A stretch of DNA of 64,000 nucleotides, from positions 5,022,001 through 5,086,000 of the forward strand of contig NZ_JAANOU010000001.1 of the NCBI RefSeq assembly GCF_011758765.1, in the 5' to 3' direction. Shown here in pieces: positions 25,341 to 34,244 of the stretch; position 1 is the first letter of the stretch, and the number at the start of each line of letters is the position of its first letter. The notes beneath the pieces were generated by a model. That model ran no database searches and had not been told where the DNA came from. It saw nothing but the letters and a program-made list of their open reading frames with translations. The translations under genes were made by a program, and so were the position numbers. This DNA is from Amycolatopsis viridis (GTDB taxonomy: Bacteria; Actinomycetota; Actinomycetes; Mycobacteriales; Pseudonocardiaceae).

Positions 25341-26646
25341 GCACCTTCTCCCGCCTGCGCTGCAATGCCCAGCGCGTCACCAGCACCACGGTCAGGACCA
25401 CCGGCGTGAGGATGTAGGCGTTGCCCAGCACGCTCTGCCAGAACTTCCAGTGCAGCTCGATGTTGCGCCCGTTGGGCAGCGCGAGCAGCACACAACTGAT
25501 GAACACGGCGGCCACCGCGCCGATGCCCGCCCAGCGCTTCCACGCGTCGGCCGGCGTGGTCTGCGGCAGCCGCGACACGAGCAGGACGATCAGCGGCACC
25601 GCCCACACCCAGTGGTGCGACCACGAGATCGGCGAAGCCAGCAGCCCGAAGAACGCCGTCACCAGCAGCGCGGCCAGCGCCTGTCCGCGGCGGTGGAAGC
25701 GCAGCACGAGCCACACGGCCGGGATGGCCAGCACCGCGGCGATCCCCAGGGCCGCCTTCGACGCCCACGGCGCGAGGTCGGTGACCCGGTTCATCAGGCC
25801 GTTGAGGGACTGGTTGCCCGCCCAGTGCACCGGGCCGATCCGCCCGGTGTCGGAGATGGTCTTGGTCCAGTAGCGGATCGTGTCCCCCGGGATGAGCGCC
25901 AGCATCAGCAGCTGCAGGCCGGCGAACACACCGAACGCGCGGACCGCTTCGCGCCGGCGGCCGGTGAGGAACAGGTGCGCCACGAACACCAGCGGCGTCA
26001 GCTTCACCGCCGACGCGATGCCGACCAGCACCCCGCCCCAGCGACTGCCGCGCGTGGTGACGACCAGCACGTCGAGCACCACGATCGCCATCAGGATCAG
26101 GTTGATCTGACCGAGGAAGATCGTCCGCCACACCGGCTCGAGGCCGAGCATGAGCACGGAGCACACCAGCGTCGCCCGCGCGGGCGAGGACCACCAGCGC
26201 CGCACGGTGGGCGGCGTCGGCAGCGAGCCGATCGCCACGCGGATGACCAGCGCCATCGCCAGCACCGAGATCGCGGTCAGCACACCCCAGGCGATCTGCA
26301 CCGGCAGGGCCGCCAGCGGCACGAACAGCAGCGCGGCGGTCGGCGGGTAGGTGAACGGCAGCAGCGCCCACCACGGCTCGGACGCCAGCGTGCTGGCGTC
26401 GTAGAGCGGGTCGCCGTCGAGCAGGGTGATCGCCCCGGCGCGGTAGACCGCGCTGTCCACGCCCAGCCGCCAGTCGAACAGCCAGCCGAGGACACCGGCG
26501 ACGAGCGCGAGCAGCGGCACGAGTGACAGCAGCAGGATCGAACGCGGCCGCACCGACAACCGGGCGAGCGAGGTCCGCAGCGCCAGGCGCGGTTGCGCCG
26601 GCTCGTGGAGCGGGTCGCCACCGGCGGCGGGCACTGACTGTGTCAC
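25315..26646 (-). CDS. GT87-family polyprenyl-linked mannosyltransferase-like membrane protein, second copy
   Basis: A 443-residue paralogue of the gene downstream, sharing GVDSAVYRAGAITLLDGDPLY, FTYPPTAALLFVPLAALP, IFLGQINLILMAIVVLD and WSHHWVWAVPLIVLLVS. It has a longer N-terminal cytoplasmic tail. The tandem pair overlaps by 26 nt and arose by duplication. The start is one of two GTG codons 12 nt apart after GGAAGG; the outer one is given. Probably adds mannose to a lipid-linked or phosphoinositol glycan on the outer face. Confidence 0.83.
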   Translation of the reverse strand: MTQSVPAAGGDPLHEPAQPRLALRTSLARLSVRPRSILLLSLVPLLALVAGVLGWLFDWRLGVDSAVYRAGAITLLDGDPLYDASTLASEPWWALLPFTYPPTAALLFVPLAALPVQIAWGVLTAISVLAMALVIRVAIGSLPTPPTVRRWWSSPARATLVCSVLMLGLEPVWRTIFLGQINLILMAIVVLDVLVVTTRGSRWGGVLVGIASAVKLTPLVFVAHLFLTGRRREAVRAFGVFAGLQLLMLALIPGDTIRYWTKTISDTGRIGPVHWAGNQSLNGLMNRVTDLAPWASKAALGIAAVLAIPAVWLVLRFHRRGQALAALLVTAFFGLLASPISWSHHWVWAVPLIVLLVSRLPQTTPADAWKRWAGIGAVAAVFISCVLLALPNGRNIELHWKFWQSVLGNAYILTPVVLTVVLVTRWALQRRREKVRDDAAITG

Positions 26647-26689
26647 CCTTCCAGGAAATCACGAAACCATGACGGCGGAGCGAGAAGGG

Positions 26690-27502
26690 TCAGGTTCGCG
26701 CGAGCCGCTGGAGGAGCTGGGACGCGGACTCGTGGGTCGCGGGCAACCGGACGAGCCTGATCTTCGGCGGGCCGACGGATTCCAGCTGGTCGTCGACCGA
26801 CAGGCGCTCGTGCAGCTCGCGTCGCAGCATCACGGCCTTCGCCGCGATCCGGCCGTCCCGGGGCACCGCGGCGGCGACCGTGGCCGGGCCGAGCGAGGCG
26901 ATGCTCTCGCCGCCGTCGAACACCACCCGCATGGCCTCCGCGATCAGGATCATCGCGGTCATCCGGGGCCACCCGCGGACCCCGGACAGGTCGACCGAGA
27001 CGACCAGCAGCGTGTGGTCCTCGCCGGTCCGGCAGCCGGACCGGCCGTACAGCTCGCGCAGGCGCGTGCGCAGGTAGGCGGCGGTGGGCAGGCCGGTCAG
27101 CGGGTCGATCACCTCGGTGCTGGCGAGCTTGTCCATCGCGACCTCGGCCCACGCCAGGGCCGCGACACGCAGCAACCGGGACGGCAGGGCGTCCACGTCC
27201 GGCGGCGTGGCCTCCCCCGATGGGGTGGTGACGGAGTGCAGCGCCGCCAGGTCGAGCAGTGTCTCCCCGAGCCCCGCGCCGGCCGTGGCACGCGCCCGGG
27301 CCAGCCCCGCGACCGGGATCTCCGCCGGGCGGTTGCGCACCAGCGCCGCGCACACCGCGTCGACCTCGGGCAGGCCCCAGTCCCCCGGGAACCGCCACCC
27401 CGCGGCCAGGCTCGCCGACCGCCAGCGCGTCCGCAACGCACGCAGCGATCCGTCGCCGCCGGGCTCCGGTTCGCGCCGCAACCTCATGGCCGGCACGTCC
27501 AC
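26690..27502 (-). CDS. Degenerate GGDEF-domain protein
   Basis: A 270-residue soluble protein. The second half resembles a diguanylate-cyclase domain: DPLTGLPTAAYLRTRLREL is the usual opening helix of a GGDEF domain, followed by TLLVVSVDLSGVRGWPRM. The active-site loop reads DGGESIASLG, so the GGDEF signature is broken and cyclase activity is unlikely. The N-terminal 120 residues match nothing I know. Start is uncertain between TTG at 27508 and this GTG, which suits the GGAAGGACGG upstream better. It is divergent from the sigma-factor fusion gene. Confidence 0.7.
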   Translation of the reverse strand: MDVPAMRLRREPEPGGDGSLRALRTRWRSASLAAGWRFPGDWGLPEVDAVCAALVRNRPAEIPVAGLARARATAGAGLGETLLDLAALHSVTTPSGEATPPDVDALPSRLLRVAALAWAEVAMDKLASTEVIDPLTGLPTAAYLRTRLRELYGRSGCRTGEDHTLLVVSVDLSGVRGWPRMTAMILIAEAMRVVFDGGESIASLGPATVAAAVPRDGRIAAKAVMLRRELHERLSVDDQLESVGPPKIRLVRLPATHESASQLLQRLART

Positions 27503-27561
27503 TGGCAACCGTCCTTCCGTCCCGCGACCGCTGTTCCGGTGAAGTGACGATCGAAGCGGCG

Positions 27562-27582
27562 CGGTGTGACGGAATTACACCG
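27562..27582. promoter_or_regulatory. Inverted repeat upstream of the sigma-factor fusion
   Basis: CGGTGT (27562-27567) and ACACCG (27577-27582) form a 6-bp inverted repeat around a 9-nt spacer, about 87 bp before the GTG of the sigma fusion and 60 bp before the GGDEF-like gene. A candidate regulatory site shared by the divergent pair. Confidence 0.35.
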
Positions 27583-27668
27583 TGCGGGTCAATAGGGCGA
27601 GGTGGCGCGTGACGTGGGGGGGCCAGTCAGTCACACTGATCGCGCGCAACACTGGGATAAGGAGAGCG

Positions 27669-29834
27669 GTGTCCACCCTACCGGCCGATTTCGAGGGCAA
27701 GAGCGACGCGGAGCTGATCACCGAGGTCCGCACCGGCACCCTGGCCGCGTACGGCACCCTCTACGAGCGGCACGTCGCCGCGGCCTACAACCTCGCGCGG
27801 CAGCTCGCCCGGTCGGCCGCCGAAGCCGACGACCTGGTGTCCGACGCGTTCGCCAAGGTGCTGGACACCCTGCGCGGCGGCAAGGGCCCGGACAGCGCCT
27901 TCCGCGCCTACCTGCTCACCGCGCTGCGGCACACCGCCTACGACAAGACCCGCAAGGACAAGCGCGTCGACCTGAACGAGGACATGACCACAGTCGGCAG
28001 CGAGGCGCTGACGGTCCCGTTCTCCGACACCGCGCTGGCCGGTCTGGAGCGCACCATGGCGGCCAAGGCGTTCGCGTCGCTGCCCGAGCGGTGGCAGGCG
28101 GTGCTGTGGCACACCGAGATCGAGCAGCAGAGCCCGGCCGAGGTCGCGCCGCTGCTCGGCCTGACGCCCAACGGCGTCTCCGCACTCGCCTACCGGGCCC
28201 GTGAGGGCCTGCGGCAGGCCTACCTGCAGGTCCACCTGGCCGAGACGTCCGCCGAGAAGTGCCGCGCGTGTGCCGACCGGCTGGGCGCGTGGACCCGCGA
28301 CGGCCTGTCCAAACGGGAACGCGCCCAGGTCGAAGCCCACCTGGACGAGTGCGCGGACTGCCGCGCCCTGGCCGCCGAGCTGGCCGAGGTCAACGGTGCG
28401 CTGCGGGCGATCATCGCCCCGATCGTGCTGGGCGGGGCCGCGCTGGGCTACCTCGCCACCGTCGGCAAGGCGACCGCCGCGACCGCGGCCACCGCCGGCG
28501 CGGCGGCCGGTTCCGCCGGCGGTGCCGCCTCGGTGGCGACCGCGGGACCGCGTCAGTTCGTCGGGCTCGGCGTCGCCGGCACCGCGGTGGCCGCCGCCGT
28601 CGCGGCCGCGCTGGCGGCCGGCGGCGGCACCCAGGAGATCCCGGCCGCCGCCTCCGCTCCAGCACCGCCGCCGGTGGTCGCGCCGGCACAGCCCCCGGCC
28701 GCGCCGCCGGTTCCGGCCGCGCCGCCCGCCGCGCCACCACCTGCACCGGCGGTCGAGCCGCCACCCGCGCCGGTCGTACCGCCGGCGCTCGCCCCCGTTC
28801 CGGCGCCACCACCCCCGCCCGGCGCGCCGGCGAACATCACCGCGGACGGCCCCTCCGCGGGGCTCGAACTCCAGCCGGGCGGCGACCCGGTCGCCCTGCC
28901 GATCACCGTGCGCAACACCGGTGGCTCGGTGTCCGACCCGGTGACGGCGACGCTGAACCTGCCACCCGGCATCGAGGTGCGCCGGGCGGGCGGCGGTGGC
29001 GGCGCCGTCGGCGCGTTCGGAACGCAGGCGCCGGCCGGTCCGCTCCTGGTGGACTGCCCGCCCGGGGCGGGCACGGTCACCTGCACCACGCCACGCGGGC
29101 TGCAGCCGGGCGAGAGCGCGGTGCTGACGTTCCTCCTCCAGGCCACCGGCGCGGCGACGTCGGGACAGGTGACCGGCACGGTGAACGCCGGCGCGGACGT
29201 CCGGATCGCGGTCCGCGTGCCGGTGGCCGTGTCGGAGGCACCGGACCAGCTGACCCTGGACGCCCGGGGCTGGGCCGGCGAGCACCTGTGGGGCCGTCGG
29301 GCGTGGCTCTCGGTCGACGTCACCAACACCGGGCCGAACACCAAGCCGGTCAGCCTGTGGATCGACGACGACGCGCACCTGGTCACCGGTGGCTTCCAGG
29401 CGGCGTGCACCAGCGGCCCGACCACCACCTGCACCAGCCTCACCGCACTCGCGCCGGGCCAGCGCCTGCGGCTGTGGTTCGCGCTGGACCGGCCGGAGAA
29501 GCAGTCCCGGACCGTCACCGTGTCGGCGACGCTGGGCACCGCGAGCGCCTCGCGCACGGTCAGCTTCGACTGCCGGTTCCCGTTCTGCGACGTGACGCCG
29601 CCCGGTCTGACCCCGCCCGTCACCCCGACCTCGGCGACCTCGTCGTCGAGCTCGGCGACCACCACGACGGGTGCGCCGACGACCACCACGACGACCACAC
29701 CGGGCGGCACCACCACGACCACGACACCGGCGCCGCAGGCCACGGGCTCGTCGGCGACGGCACCTTCCGCGCCGTCGAAGGACCACGGGCGGCCGTGGTG
29801 GTGGCTGCCGTGGGTCCCCTATCCGCGGAATTGA
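27669..29834 (+). CDS. ECF sigma factor fused to zinc anti-sigma domain, membrane segment and surface domain
   Basis: A 721-residue multi-domain protein. Residues about 12-100 are sigma region 2 (YGTLYERHVAAAYNLARQL) and 130-185 region 4 (FASLPERWQAVLWHTEIEQ). Residues 195-245 are a zinc-finger anti-sigma domain with HLDECADC giving His224-x3-Cys228-x2-Cys231, and Cys198/Cys201 before it. Hydrophobic segments lie at about 247-265 and 297-318. A long Pro/Ala linker, a beta-rich DUF11-like region with paired cysteines, and a Thr-rich stalk follow. This resembles the ECF52-type architecture described in actinobacteria. The GTG is preceded by AAGGAG. How the sigma part is freed is unknown. Confidence 0.85.
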   Translation: MSTLPADFEGKSDAELITEVRTGTLAAYGTLYERHVAAAYNLARQLARSAAEADDLVSDAFAKVLDTLRGGKGPDSAFRAYLLTALRHTAYDKTRKDKRVDLNEDMTTVGSEALTVPFSDTALAGLERTMAAKAFASLPERWQAVLWHTEIEQQSPAEVAPLLGLTPNGVSALAYRAREGLRQAYLQVHLAETSAEKCRACADRLGAWTRDGLSKRERAQVEAHLDECADCRALAAELAEVNGALRAIIAPIVLGGAALGYLATVGKATAATAATAGAAAGSAGGAASVATAGPRQFVGLGVAGTAVAAAVAAALAAGGGTQEIPAAASAPAPPPVVAPAQPPAAPPVPAAPPAAPPPAPAVEPPPAPVVPPALAPVPAPPPPPGAPANITADGPSAGLELQPGGDPVALPITVRNTGGSVSDPVTATLNLPPGIEVRRAGGGGGAVGAFGTQAPAGPLLVDCPPGAGTVTCTTPRGLQPGESAVLTFLLQATGAATSGQVTGTVNAGADVRIAVRVPVAVSEAPDQLTLDARGWAGEHLWGRRAWLSVDVTNTGPNTKPVSLWIDDDAHLVTGGFQAACTSGPTTTCTSLTALAPGQRLRLWFALDRPEKQSRTVTVSATLGTASASRTVSFDCRFPFCDVTPPGLTPPVTPTSATSSSSSATTTTGAPTTTTTTTPGGTTTTTTPAPQATGSSATAPSAPSKDHGRPWWWLPWVPYPRN

Positions 29835-29902
29835 ACCGGATAAATCCGGCTAACTCCACCGCCACGCGATCCCCGCAGCGGACGGCTACGTACACTGCGC
29901 AA

Positions 29903-30430
29903 GTGACCGTTGTGGAAAGCGTGTTGTCGCACACGCCCGAGCCATTGCGCTCGGTGTTGATCAAACATCGGGAGCTGCTCAAGTTCGGGATCGTCGGCGG
30001 CACCACGTTCGTCGTCGACAACGGTATCTGGTACCTGCTGAAACTGGGTGTGCTGGAGGACAAACCGACCACCGCGAAAGCGATCGCGGTCATCATCGCG
30101 ACGATCGTGTCCTACATTCTCAATCGCGAATGGTCGTTCCGGACCCGTGGTGGCCGGGAAAGGCACCACGAGGCTGCGCTGTTCTTCGTGATCAGCGGGC
30201 TGGCCGTGGTGGTGAACCTGATTCCGCTGTACGCCTCCCGGTACGTCCTGCACCTGGAGGTGCCGAACGTGTCCCGGTTCGTGCAGGAAACGGCGGACTT
30301 CGTCAGCGGGTCGATCATCGGCATGCTGCTGGCGATGGTCTTCCGCTTCTGGGGGTTCAAGAAGTGGGTCTTTCCGGACGAGCTGGGGCAGCGTCGCCGG
30401 GACGTCACCCGCAGCAGCACCGACGCCTGA
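29903..30430 (+). CDS. GtrA-family membrane protein
   Basis: A 175-residue protein with four predicted membrane helices and the GtrA pattern: LLKFGIVGGTTFVVDNGIWYLL, then ATIVSYILNREWSF and FRFWGFKKWVF at the end. GtrA proteins are thought to help move polyprenyl-phosphate-linked sugars across the membrane. It occupies the same place as Rv3277 in M. tuberculosis, between purK and the PH-domain gene. The GTG lies 69 nt after the sigma fusion stop; co-transcription is possible. It may serve the GT87 or cell-wall glycan enzymes nearby. Confidence 0.85.
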   Translation: MTVVESVLSHTPEPLRSVLIKHRELLKFGIVGGTTFVVDNGIWYLLKLGVLEDKPTTAKAIAVIIATIVSYILNREWSFRTRGGRERHHEAALFFVISGLAVVVNLIPLYASRYVLHLEVPNVSRFVQETADFVSGSIIGMLLAMVFRFWGFKKWVFPDELGQRRRDVTRSSTDA

Positions 30431-30451
30431 CCCGGCCGGCCGCGAGCCCGG

Positions 30452-31741
30452 TCAGCGCGGCACCCGCTCCGCCGGCCAGCGCACCTCGGGCACGTCCCCC
30501 GGGTTCGGCACGCGCAGGAACAGGCTGAACACCGCGGGCCGGCGGCTCGACAACTCCAGCCGCCCGCCGTCGGCCTCCGCCAGCGCCCGGGCGAGGGCCA
30601 GGCCGACGCCGGTGGAGCCACCGCCGGAGAAGCCGCGCTCGAAGATGTGCGGCGCGAGATCGTCCGGGATGCCCGATCCGGTGTCGCTGACCTCGACCAC
30701 CACCGTGGCCTCGGTCTCGCCGCGGCGCGCCGCCAGCGTGACCGTCCCGGCACCGTGTCGCAGCGCGTTGTCCAGCAGCACGCCGACCACCTCCCGTAGC
30801 CGGCCGGGCGTGGCCCGCGCCATCAGGCCCTCACCGATCCGCAGCCGCAGGTTGCGACCCTCCGCGCGCAGCAGCTCGCGCCACTCCTGGGCCACCTCGG
30901 GCAGCTCCGCGGCCAGCTCCAGTGCCTCGGTGTCCACCTCGCTGGCCGCGCGTGCCGCGGCCAGCAGCTCCTCCAGCGCCTCCGACAGCCGGTCCGCCTG
31001 TTCCTGCGCCGCCCGCGCGTCCTCCGCGGTGTCCGGGTCGCCGGTGACGGCCAGCGACTCCAGGCGCAATTGCAGTGCCGTCAGCCTGCTCCGCAGCTGG
31101 TGCGACACGTCGCCGACCAGCTGCCGCTCCCGCTGCACGAGCTGCGCCAGAGCGGTGCCCGACGTGTCCAGCGCCTCGGCCACCATGTCCAGCTCACCGA
31201 TGCCGTACCGGCTGGGGTCCGGGCGGAAGTCGCCACCACCGAGACGCGCGGCGCGGTCGGCCACGTGCCGCAGCGGTTTCGCGAGCCGCCGGGCCGTCAC
31301 GGTCGCCACCACCGTCCCGATCGTCACCGAGAACACGACCAGCAGCAGCACGGCGAGCGTCACCGTGGTCTGCCGCGACCGCAGCGGCCCGGACGGGATG
31401 GACAGCTCGAGGTGCCCCTGCCGCGCCAGCTGTACCGTCGCTGTCACCGGGTCCGGTCCCGGTGCGGCACCCTCGGTGATGCGGCCGCGGCCCGGCACGT
31501 CCACGACCAGTTCCCCGCCCTGCGGGATCGCCACCGACACCTGGGTGAGGTCGTTCTGGTCGAGCACGCCGTCGGCCAGTTCGGTGTCCAGGGTCGCGGC
31601 GATCTGCGCGGCGCGGCCGGCGAGGTCTTCGTTGTAGATGCTGTCCACCAGCTTCCACGCGGTGACGCCGAGCGGGATGCCCAGTGCCGCCGCGGTGACC
31701 GCGACGGCGAGCAGGATGGCGAGCAGGATCCGGCGGCGCAC
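30452..31741 (-). CDS. Sensor histidine kinase
   Basis: A 429-residue membrane kinase. Membrane helices at about 5-27 and 125-147 enclose an extracytoplasmic sensor domain of about 97 residues. A HAMP linker follows (TARRLAKPLRHVADRAARLG), then GDVSHQLRSRLTAL with phospho-acceptor His214. The HATPase domain shows DNALRHG (N box), VSDTGSGIPDD and GGSTGVGLALARALAEADGG (G boxes). Its GTG start shares one base with the stop of the response-regulator gene, so the two are one operon. The signal is unknown. Confidence 0.92.
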   Translation of the reverse strand: MRRRILLAILLAVAVTAAALGIPLGVTAWKLVDSIYNEDLAGRAAQIAATLDTELADGVLDQNDLTQVSVAIPQGGELVVDVPGRGRITEGAAPGPDPVTATVQLARQGHLELSIPSGPLRSRQTTVTLAVLLLVVFSVTIGTVVATVTARRLAKPLRHVADRAARLGGGDFRPDPSRYGIGELDMVAEALDTSGTALAQLVQRERQLVGDVSHQLRSRLTALQLRLESLAVTGDPDTAEDARAAQEQADRLSEALEELLAAARAASEVDTEALELAAELPEVAQEWRELLRAEGRNLRLRIGEGLMARATPGRLREVVGVLLDNALRHGAGTVTLAARRGETEATVVVEVSDTGSGIPDDLAPHIFERGFSGGGSTGVGLALARALAEADGGRLELSSRRPAVFSLFLRVPNPGDVPEVRWPAERVPR

Positions 31742-32433
31742 TAGTCTGTGTTGAACCGGAAGCCGACGCCGCGCACGGTCGCGATCCGCCGCTCACCGTC
31801 GCCGTGGTGGATCACCGAGCCCTTGCCGTCGCCGCTCACCGACAGCTTCCGGCGCAGCCACGACATGTGCATGTCGAGCGTCTTCGAGGTCTTGGACTCC
31901 AGGTCGTTCCACACCTCGGCGAGGATTTCGTCGCGGCTGACGACCTGGCCGGCGTGGCTCATCAGCACCCGCAGCAGCTCGAACTCCTTGTTCGCCAGCT
32001 GCACCTCGCGGCCGTCCACCAGCACCATCCGGGCGCCCAGGTCCATCCGCACGCCACCGGCCTCGAGCACCTCCGGCGCCCGGCGGCGCAGCAGCGCGCG
32101 GATGCGGGCCAGCAGCTCGGCCAGGCGGAACGGCTTGGCCACGTAGTCGTCGGCGCCGGCGTCGAGCCCGACCACGAAGTCCACCTCGTCGGTGCGGGCG
32201 GTGAGCATCAGCACCGGCAGCTCACTGCCGTGCGCCCGCAACCGGCGGCACACCTCGAGCCCGTCCATGCCGGGCAGCCCCAGGTCGAGCACGAGCAGGT
32301 CGACCCGTTTGGCCTGGGTGACGTCGAGCACCGCGGGGCCGTCGGCGACCACCTCGACGTCGTAGCCTTCCCGTTCGAGGGCGCGCGACAGCGGGTCCGC
32401 GATCGCCGGGTCGTCCTCGGCCAGCAACACCAT
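31741..32433 (-). CDS. OmpR-family response regulator
   Basis: A 230-residue regulator. The receiver domain has the acidic pair AEDD near residue 6, phospho-acceptor Asp50 in LLVLDLGLPG, and the switch lysine in VAKPFRL. The C-terminal winged helix includes LANKEFELLRVLMSHAGQVVSRDEIL and ATVRGVGFRF. The ATG is preferred over a GTG two codons earlier because AGGTG lies 4 nt before it. Partner of the adjacent kinase. The divergent hisN-like gene begins about 47 bp away. Confidence 0.92.
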   Translation of the reverse strand: MVLLAEDDPAIADPLSRALEREGYDVEVVADGPAVLDVTQAKRVDLLVLDLGLPGMDGLEVCRRLRAHGSELPVLMLTARTDEVDFVVGLDAGADDYVAKPFRLAELLARIRALLRRRAPEVLEAGGVRMDLGARMVLVDGREVQLANKEFELLRVLMSHAGQVVSRDEILAEVWNDLESKTSKTLDMHMSWLRRKLSVSGDGKGSVIHHGDGERRIATVRGVGFRFNTD

Positions 32434-32480
32434 GCTCACCTGGCCAACTCTACGACCGGGGGTCGTGAAAACATCGTGGC

Positions 32481-33263
32481 GTGGCGAGCTACACGGACGA
32501 TCTCATCCTCGCGGGGAAGCTCGCGGACGCGGCGGACTCGATCACCACGGCCCGGTTCCGCGCCCGTGACCTGAAAGTCAGCAGCAAGCCGGACCGCACC
32601 CCGGTCACCGACGCGGACACCGCGGTCGAGGACGCCGTGCGGGAACTGCTCGCCGCGGAACGCCCGGACGACAACGTGGCCGGCGAGGAGCGCGGCGGCA
32701 CGGAGTGGCAGTCCGGTCGGGCGTGGGTGCTGGACCCGATCGACGGCACGAAGAACTTCCTGCGGGGCGGCCCGGTGTGGGCGACGCTGATCGCACTGGT
32801 CGAGGACGGCCGCCCGGTGGTGGGCATCGTGAGCGCGCCGCTGCTGGGCCGCCGGTGGTGGGCCGCGGCGGGCGAGGGCGCGTGGATGAGCGACCCGGGC
32901 GGCGAGCGGCGGATCGCCGTGTCGGCGGTGTCGGCACTGTCCGACGCGTACCTGTCGACCACCGACCTGGGCTCGTGGACCGAGTACCACTCGCGCGAGG
33001 CGTACCTGGGGCTGGTCGACGCGTGCTGGGAGACCCGCGCCTTCGGCGACTTCTGGCAGCACTGCCTGGTGGCGGAGGGCGCGATCGACTTGGCGGCCGA
33101 GCCGATCGTCAACCCGTGGGACGTCGCGCCGATGCAGATCCTCCTCACCGAGGCCGGTGGCCGGTTCAGCGATCTGACCGGCGCGGCCCGCTTCGACGGC
33201 GGTTCCGCGTTGTCCTCGAACGGCCACCTGCACGAGGAAGCGCTGGCCCACCTGCGCCGCTGA
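32481..33263 (+). CDS. hisN: Histidinol-phosphatase of the inositol monophosphatase family
   Basis: A 260-residue Mg-dependent phosphatase. Metal-site motifs are GEERGG (Glu), WVLDPIDGTKNFLRG (DPIDGT) and EPIVNPWDVAPMQ (WDVAP), as in inositol monophosphatases. The overall length and the FGDFWQHCLVAEGAIDLAAE segment match actinobacterial HisN (histidinol-phosphate phosphatase) better than plain inositol phosphatases, though the substrate is an inference. It starts at GTG. No other histidine genes are near. Confidence 0.8.
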   Translation: MASYTDDLILAGKLADAADSITTARFRARDLKVSSKPDRTPVTDADTAVEDAVRELLAAERPDDNVAGEERGGTEWQSGRAWVLDPIDGTKNFLRGGPVWATLIALVEDGRPVVGIVSAPLLGRRWWAAAGEGAWMSDPGGERRIAVSAVSALSDAYLSTTDLGSWTEYHSREAYLGLVDACWETRAFGDFWQHCLVAEGAIDLAAEPIVNPWDVAPMQILLTEAGGRFSDLTGAARFDGGSALSSNGHLHEEALAHLRR

Positions 33264-33365
33264 GCCCAGTAGCGGCGATCGAGCGGCAACACGAGCCGAG
33301 CCGGCACGCCCGGCGTCGCCTTGATCAGGGGCCGCTGGGCGGTCGTCCCAGCTCCGCTCTTCGGT

Positions 33366-33896
33366 TCAGGGCGTGGCTCGCTGCCCGGTGACGTCCCAGA
33401 GGTGGTGCAGCGCGTCGTGGATGAAGTAACGCGCGAAGGTGTCCGTGGTGAACCGGGCACCGTCGCCGCGCGTGCCGGTTCTCCGCCACTCGTCGCCGGA
33501 CACTCCGGCGAACGCGTCGGCCAGCCGGGCCGCCGCCTCGGTCAGCTCCTCCGCCACGCGCTGCGGGTCCTGTGTGCCGTACCGGTCCTCGATCGCCGTC
33601 GCGTCCTGGTTCCACGCCGGGAACACCGGGTCGTCCTCGTGCAGGATCAGGTGCAGGCGCTCGAGGAACACCCGGCAGACGTCCCGCACGTGGCAGGCGT
33701 ACTCCAGTGTGGACCACTTGTCCGGCCGGGACCGCTCGCGCGCATCCGGTCGCACCAACGCATCGCGCCAATCACCGGCGTTCGCCCGCAGCAGCTCGGG
33801 CACGTTCTCCGGGTCGACCGTGCGGGCGTCGAACCCGCATTCCGGGCACGGCTCGCGCAGCACCCAGGTCCAGTCCTTGGTGTCGGGGGTGATCAT
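33366..33896 (-). CDS. DinB-fold protein
   Basis: A 176-residue protein with a four-helix-bundle pattern of the DinB / mycothiol-dependent transferase superfamily. Potential metal-binding histidines are in EYACHVRDVCRVF and FIHDALHHLWDV, spaced as in the family (His, then a distant HxxxH). The N-terminus holds CPECGFD, a small CxxC element that could bind zinc. The ATG fits the start of that element. It lies 69 nt downstream of the toxin-operon immunity gene on the same strand. Enzymatic role unknown. Confidence 0.75.
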   Translation of the reverse strand: MITPDTKDWTWVLREPCPECGFDARTVDPENVPELLRANAGDWRDALVRPDARERSRPDKWSTLEYACHVRDVCRVFLERLHLILHEDDPVFPAWNQDATAIEDRYGTQDPQRVAEELTEAAARLADAFAGVSGDEWRRTGTRGDGARFTTDTFARYFIHDALHHLWDVTGQRATP

Positions 33897-33965
33897 GCCC
33901 CGAGCATCGGCGACCGAGCCCCCGAGCACCAGTACGAATCGCTCAACGATGCCATCAGCGTTGCT

Positions 33966-34244
33966 TCACGCCGGCGCGGGCAGCAACCCGACGGCTCCGC
34001 GCGCGACCTGGGACCACGCCAGCCTGCCGAACAGGTAGTGGCAGGCGACCTGCTCGTTGGTGAAGCGCGCCCAGTCGTAGCGGTTGCCCTGCTCGCGCCA
34101 GAACACCTCCCAGACCGGGCCGCCCTCCTCGGACTCCTCGACCCGCAACAGGCACCACGCGTTGTCGGCCTCCCGGCCGATCGAGATCACCTCACCGGGC
34201 ACCCCGATGGCCGCCAGCCACCGCACGATCGACTCGACGTTCAC
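33966..34244 (-). CDS. Probable immunity protein for the TNT toxin
   Basis: A 92-residue acidic protein: SIVRWLAAIGVPGEVISIG, GPVWEVFWREQGNRYDWARF and NEQVACHYLFGRLAW. Small, soluble, with no signal. Its GTG overlaps the stop of the TNT-domain gene by 4 nt (GTGA), the arrangement of toxin-immunity pairs, and in M. tuberculosis the TNT toxin CpnT is likewise followed by its antitoxin IFT. I cannot show homology to IFT by eye, so the function rests on position, size and acidity. Confidence 0.7.
   Translation of the reverse strand: MNVESIVRWLAAIGVPGEVISIGREADNAWCLLRVEESEEGGPVWEVFWREQGNRYDWARFTNEQVACHYLFGRLAWSQVARGAVGLLPAPA

Noticed and set aside
33264-33365. Possible small gene or terminator between hisN and the DinB-fold gene
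   Set aside because: No open frame with a ribosome site and no clear hairpin in the 102-bp gap.
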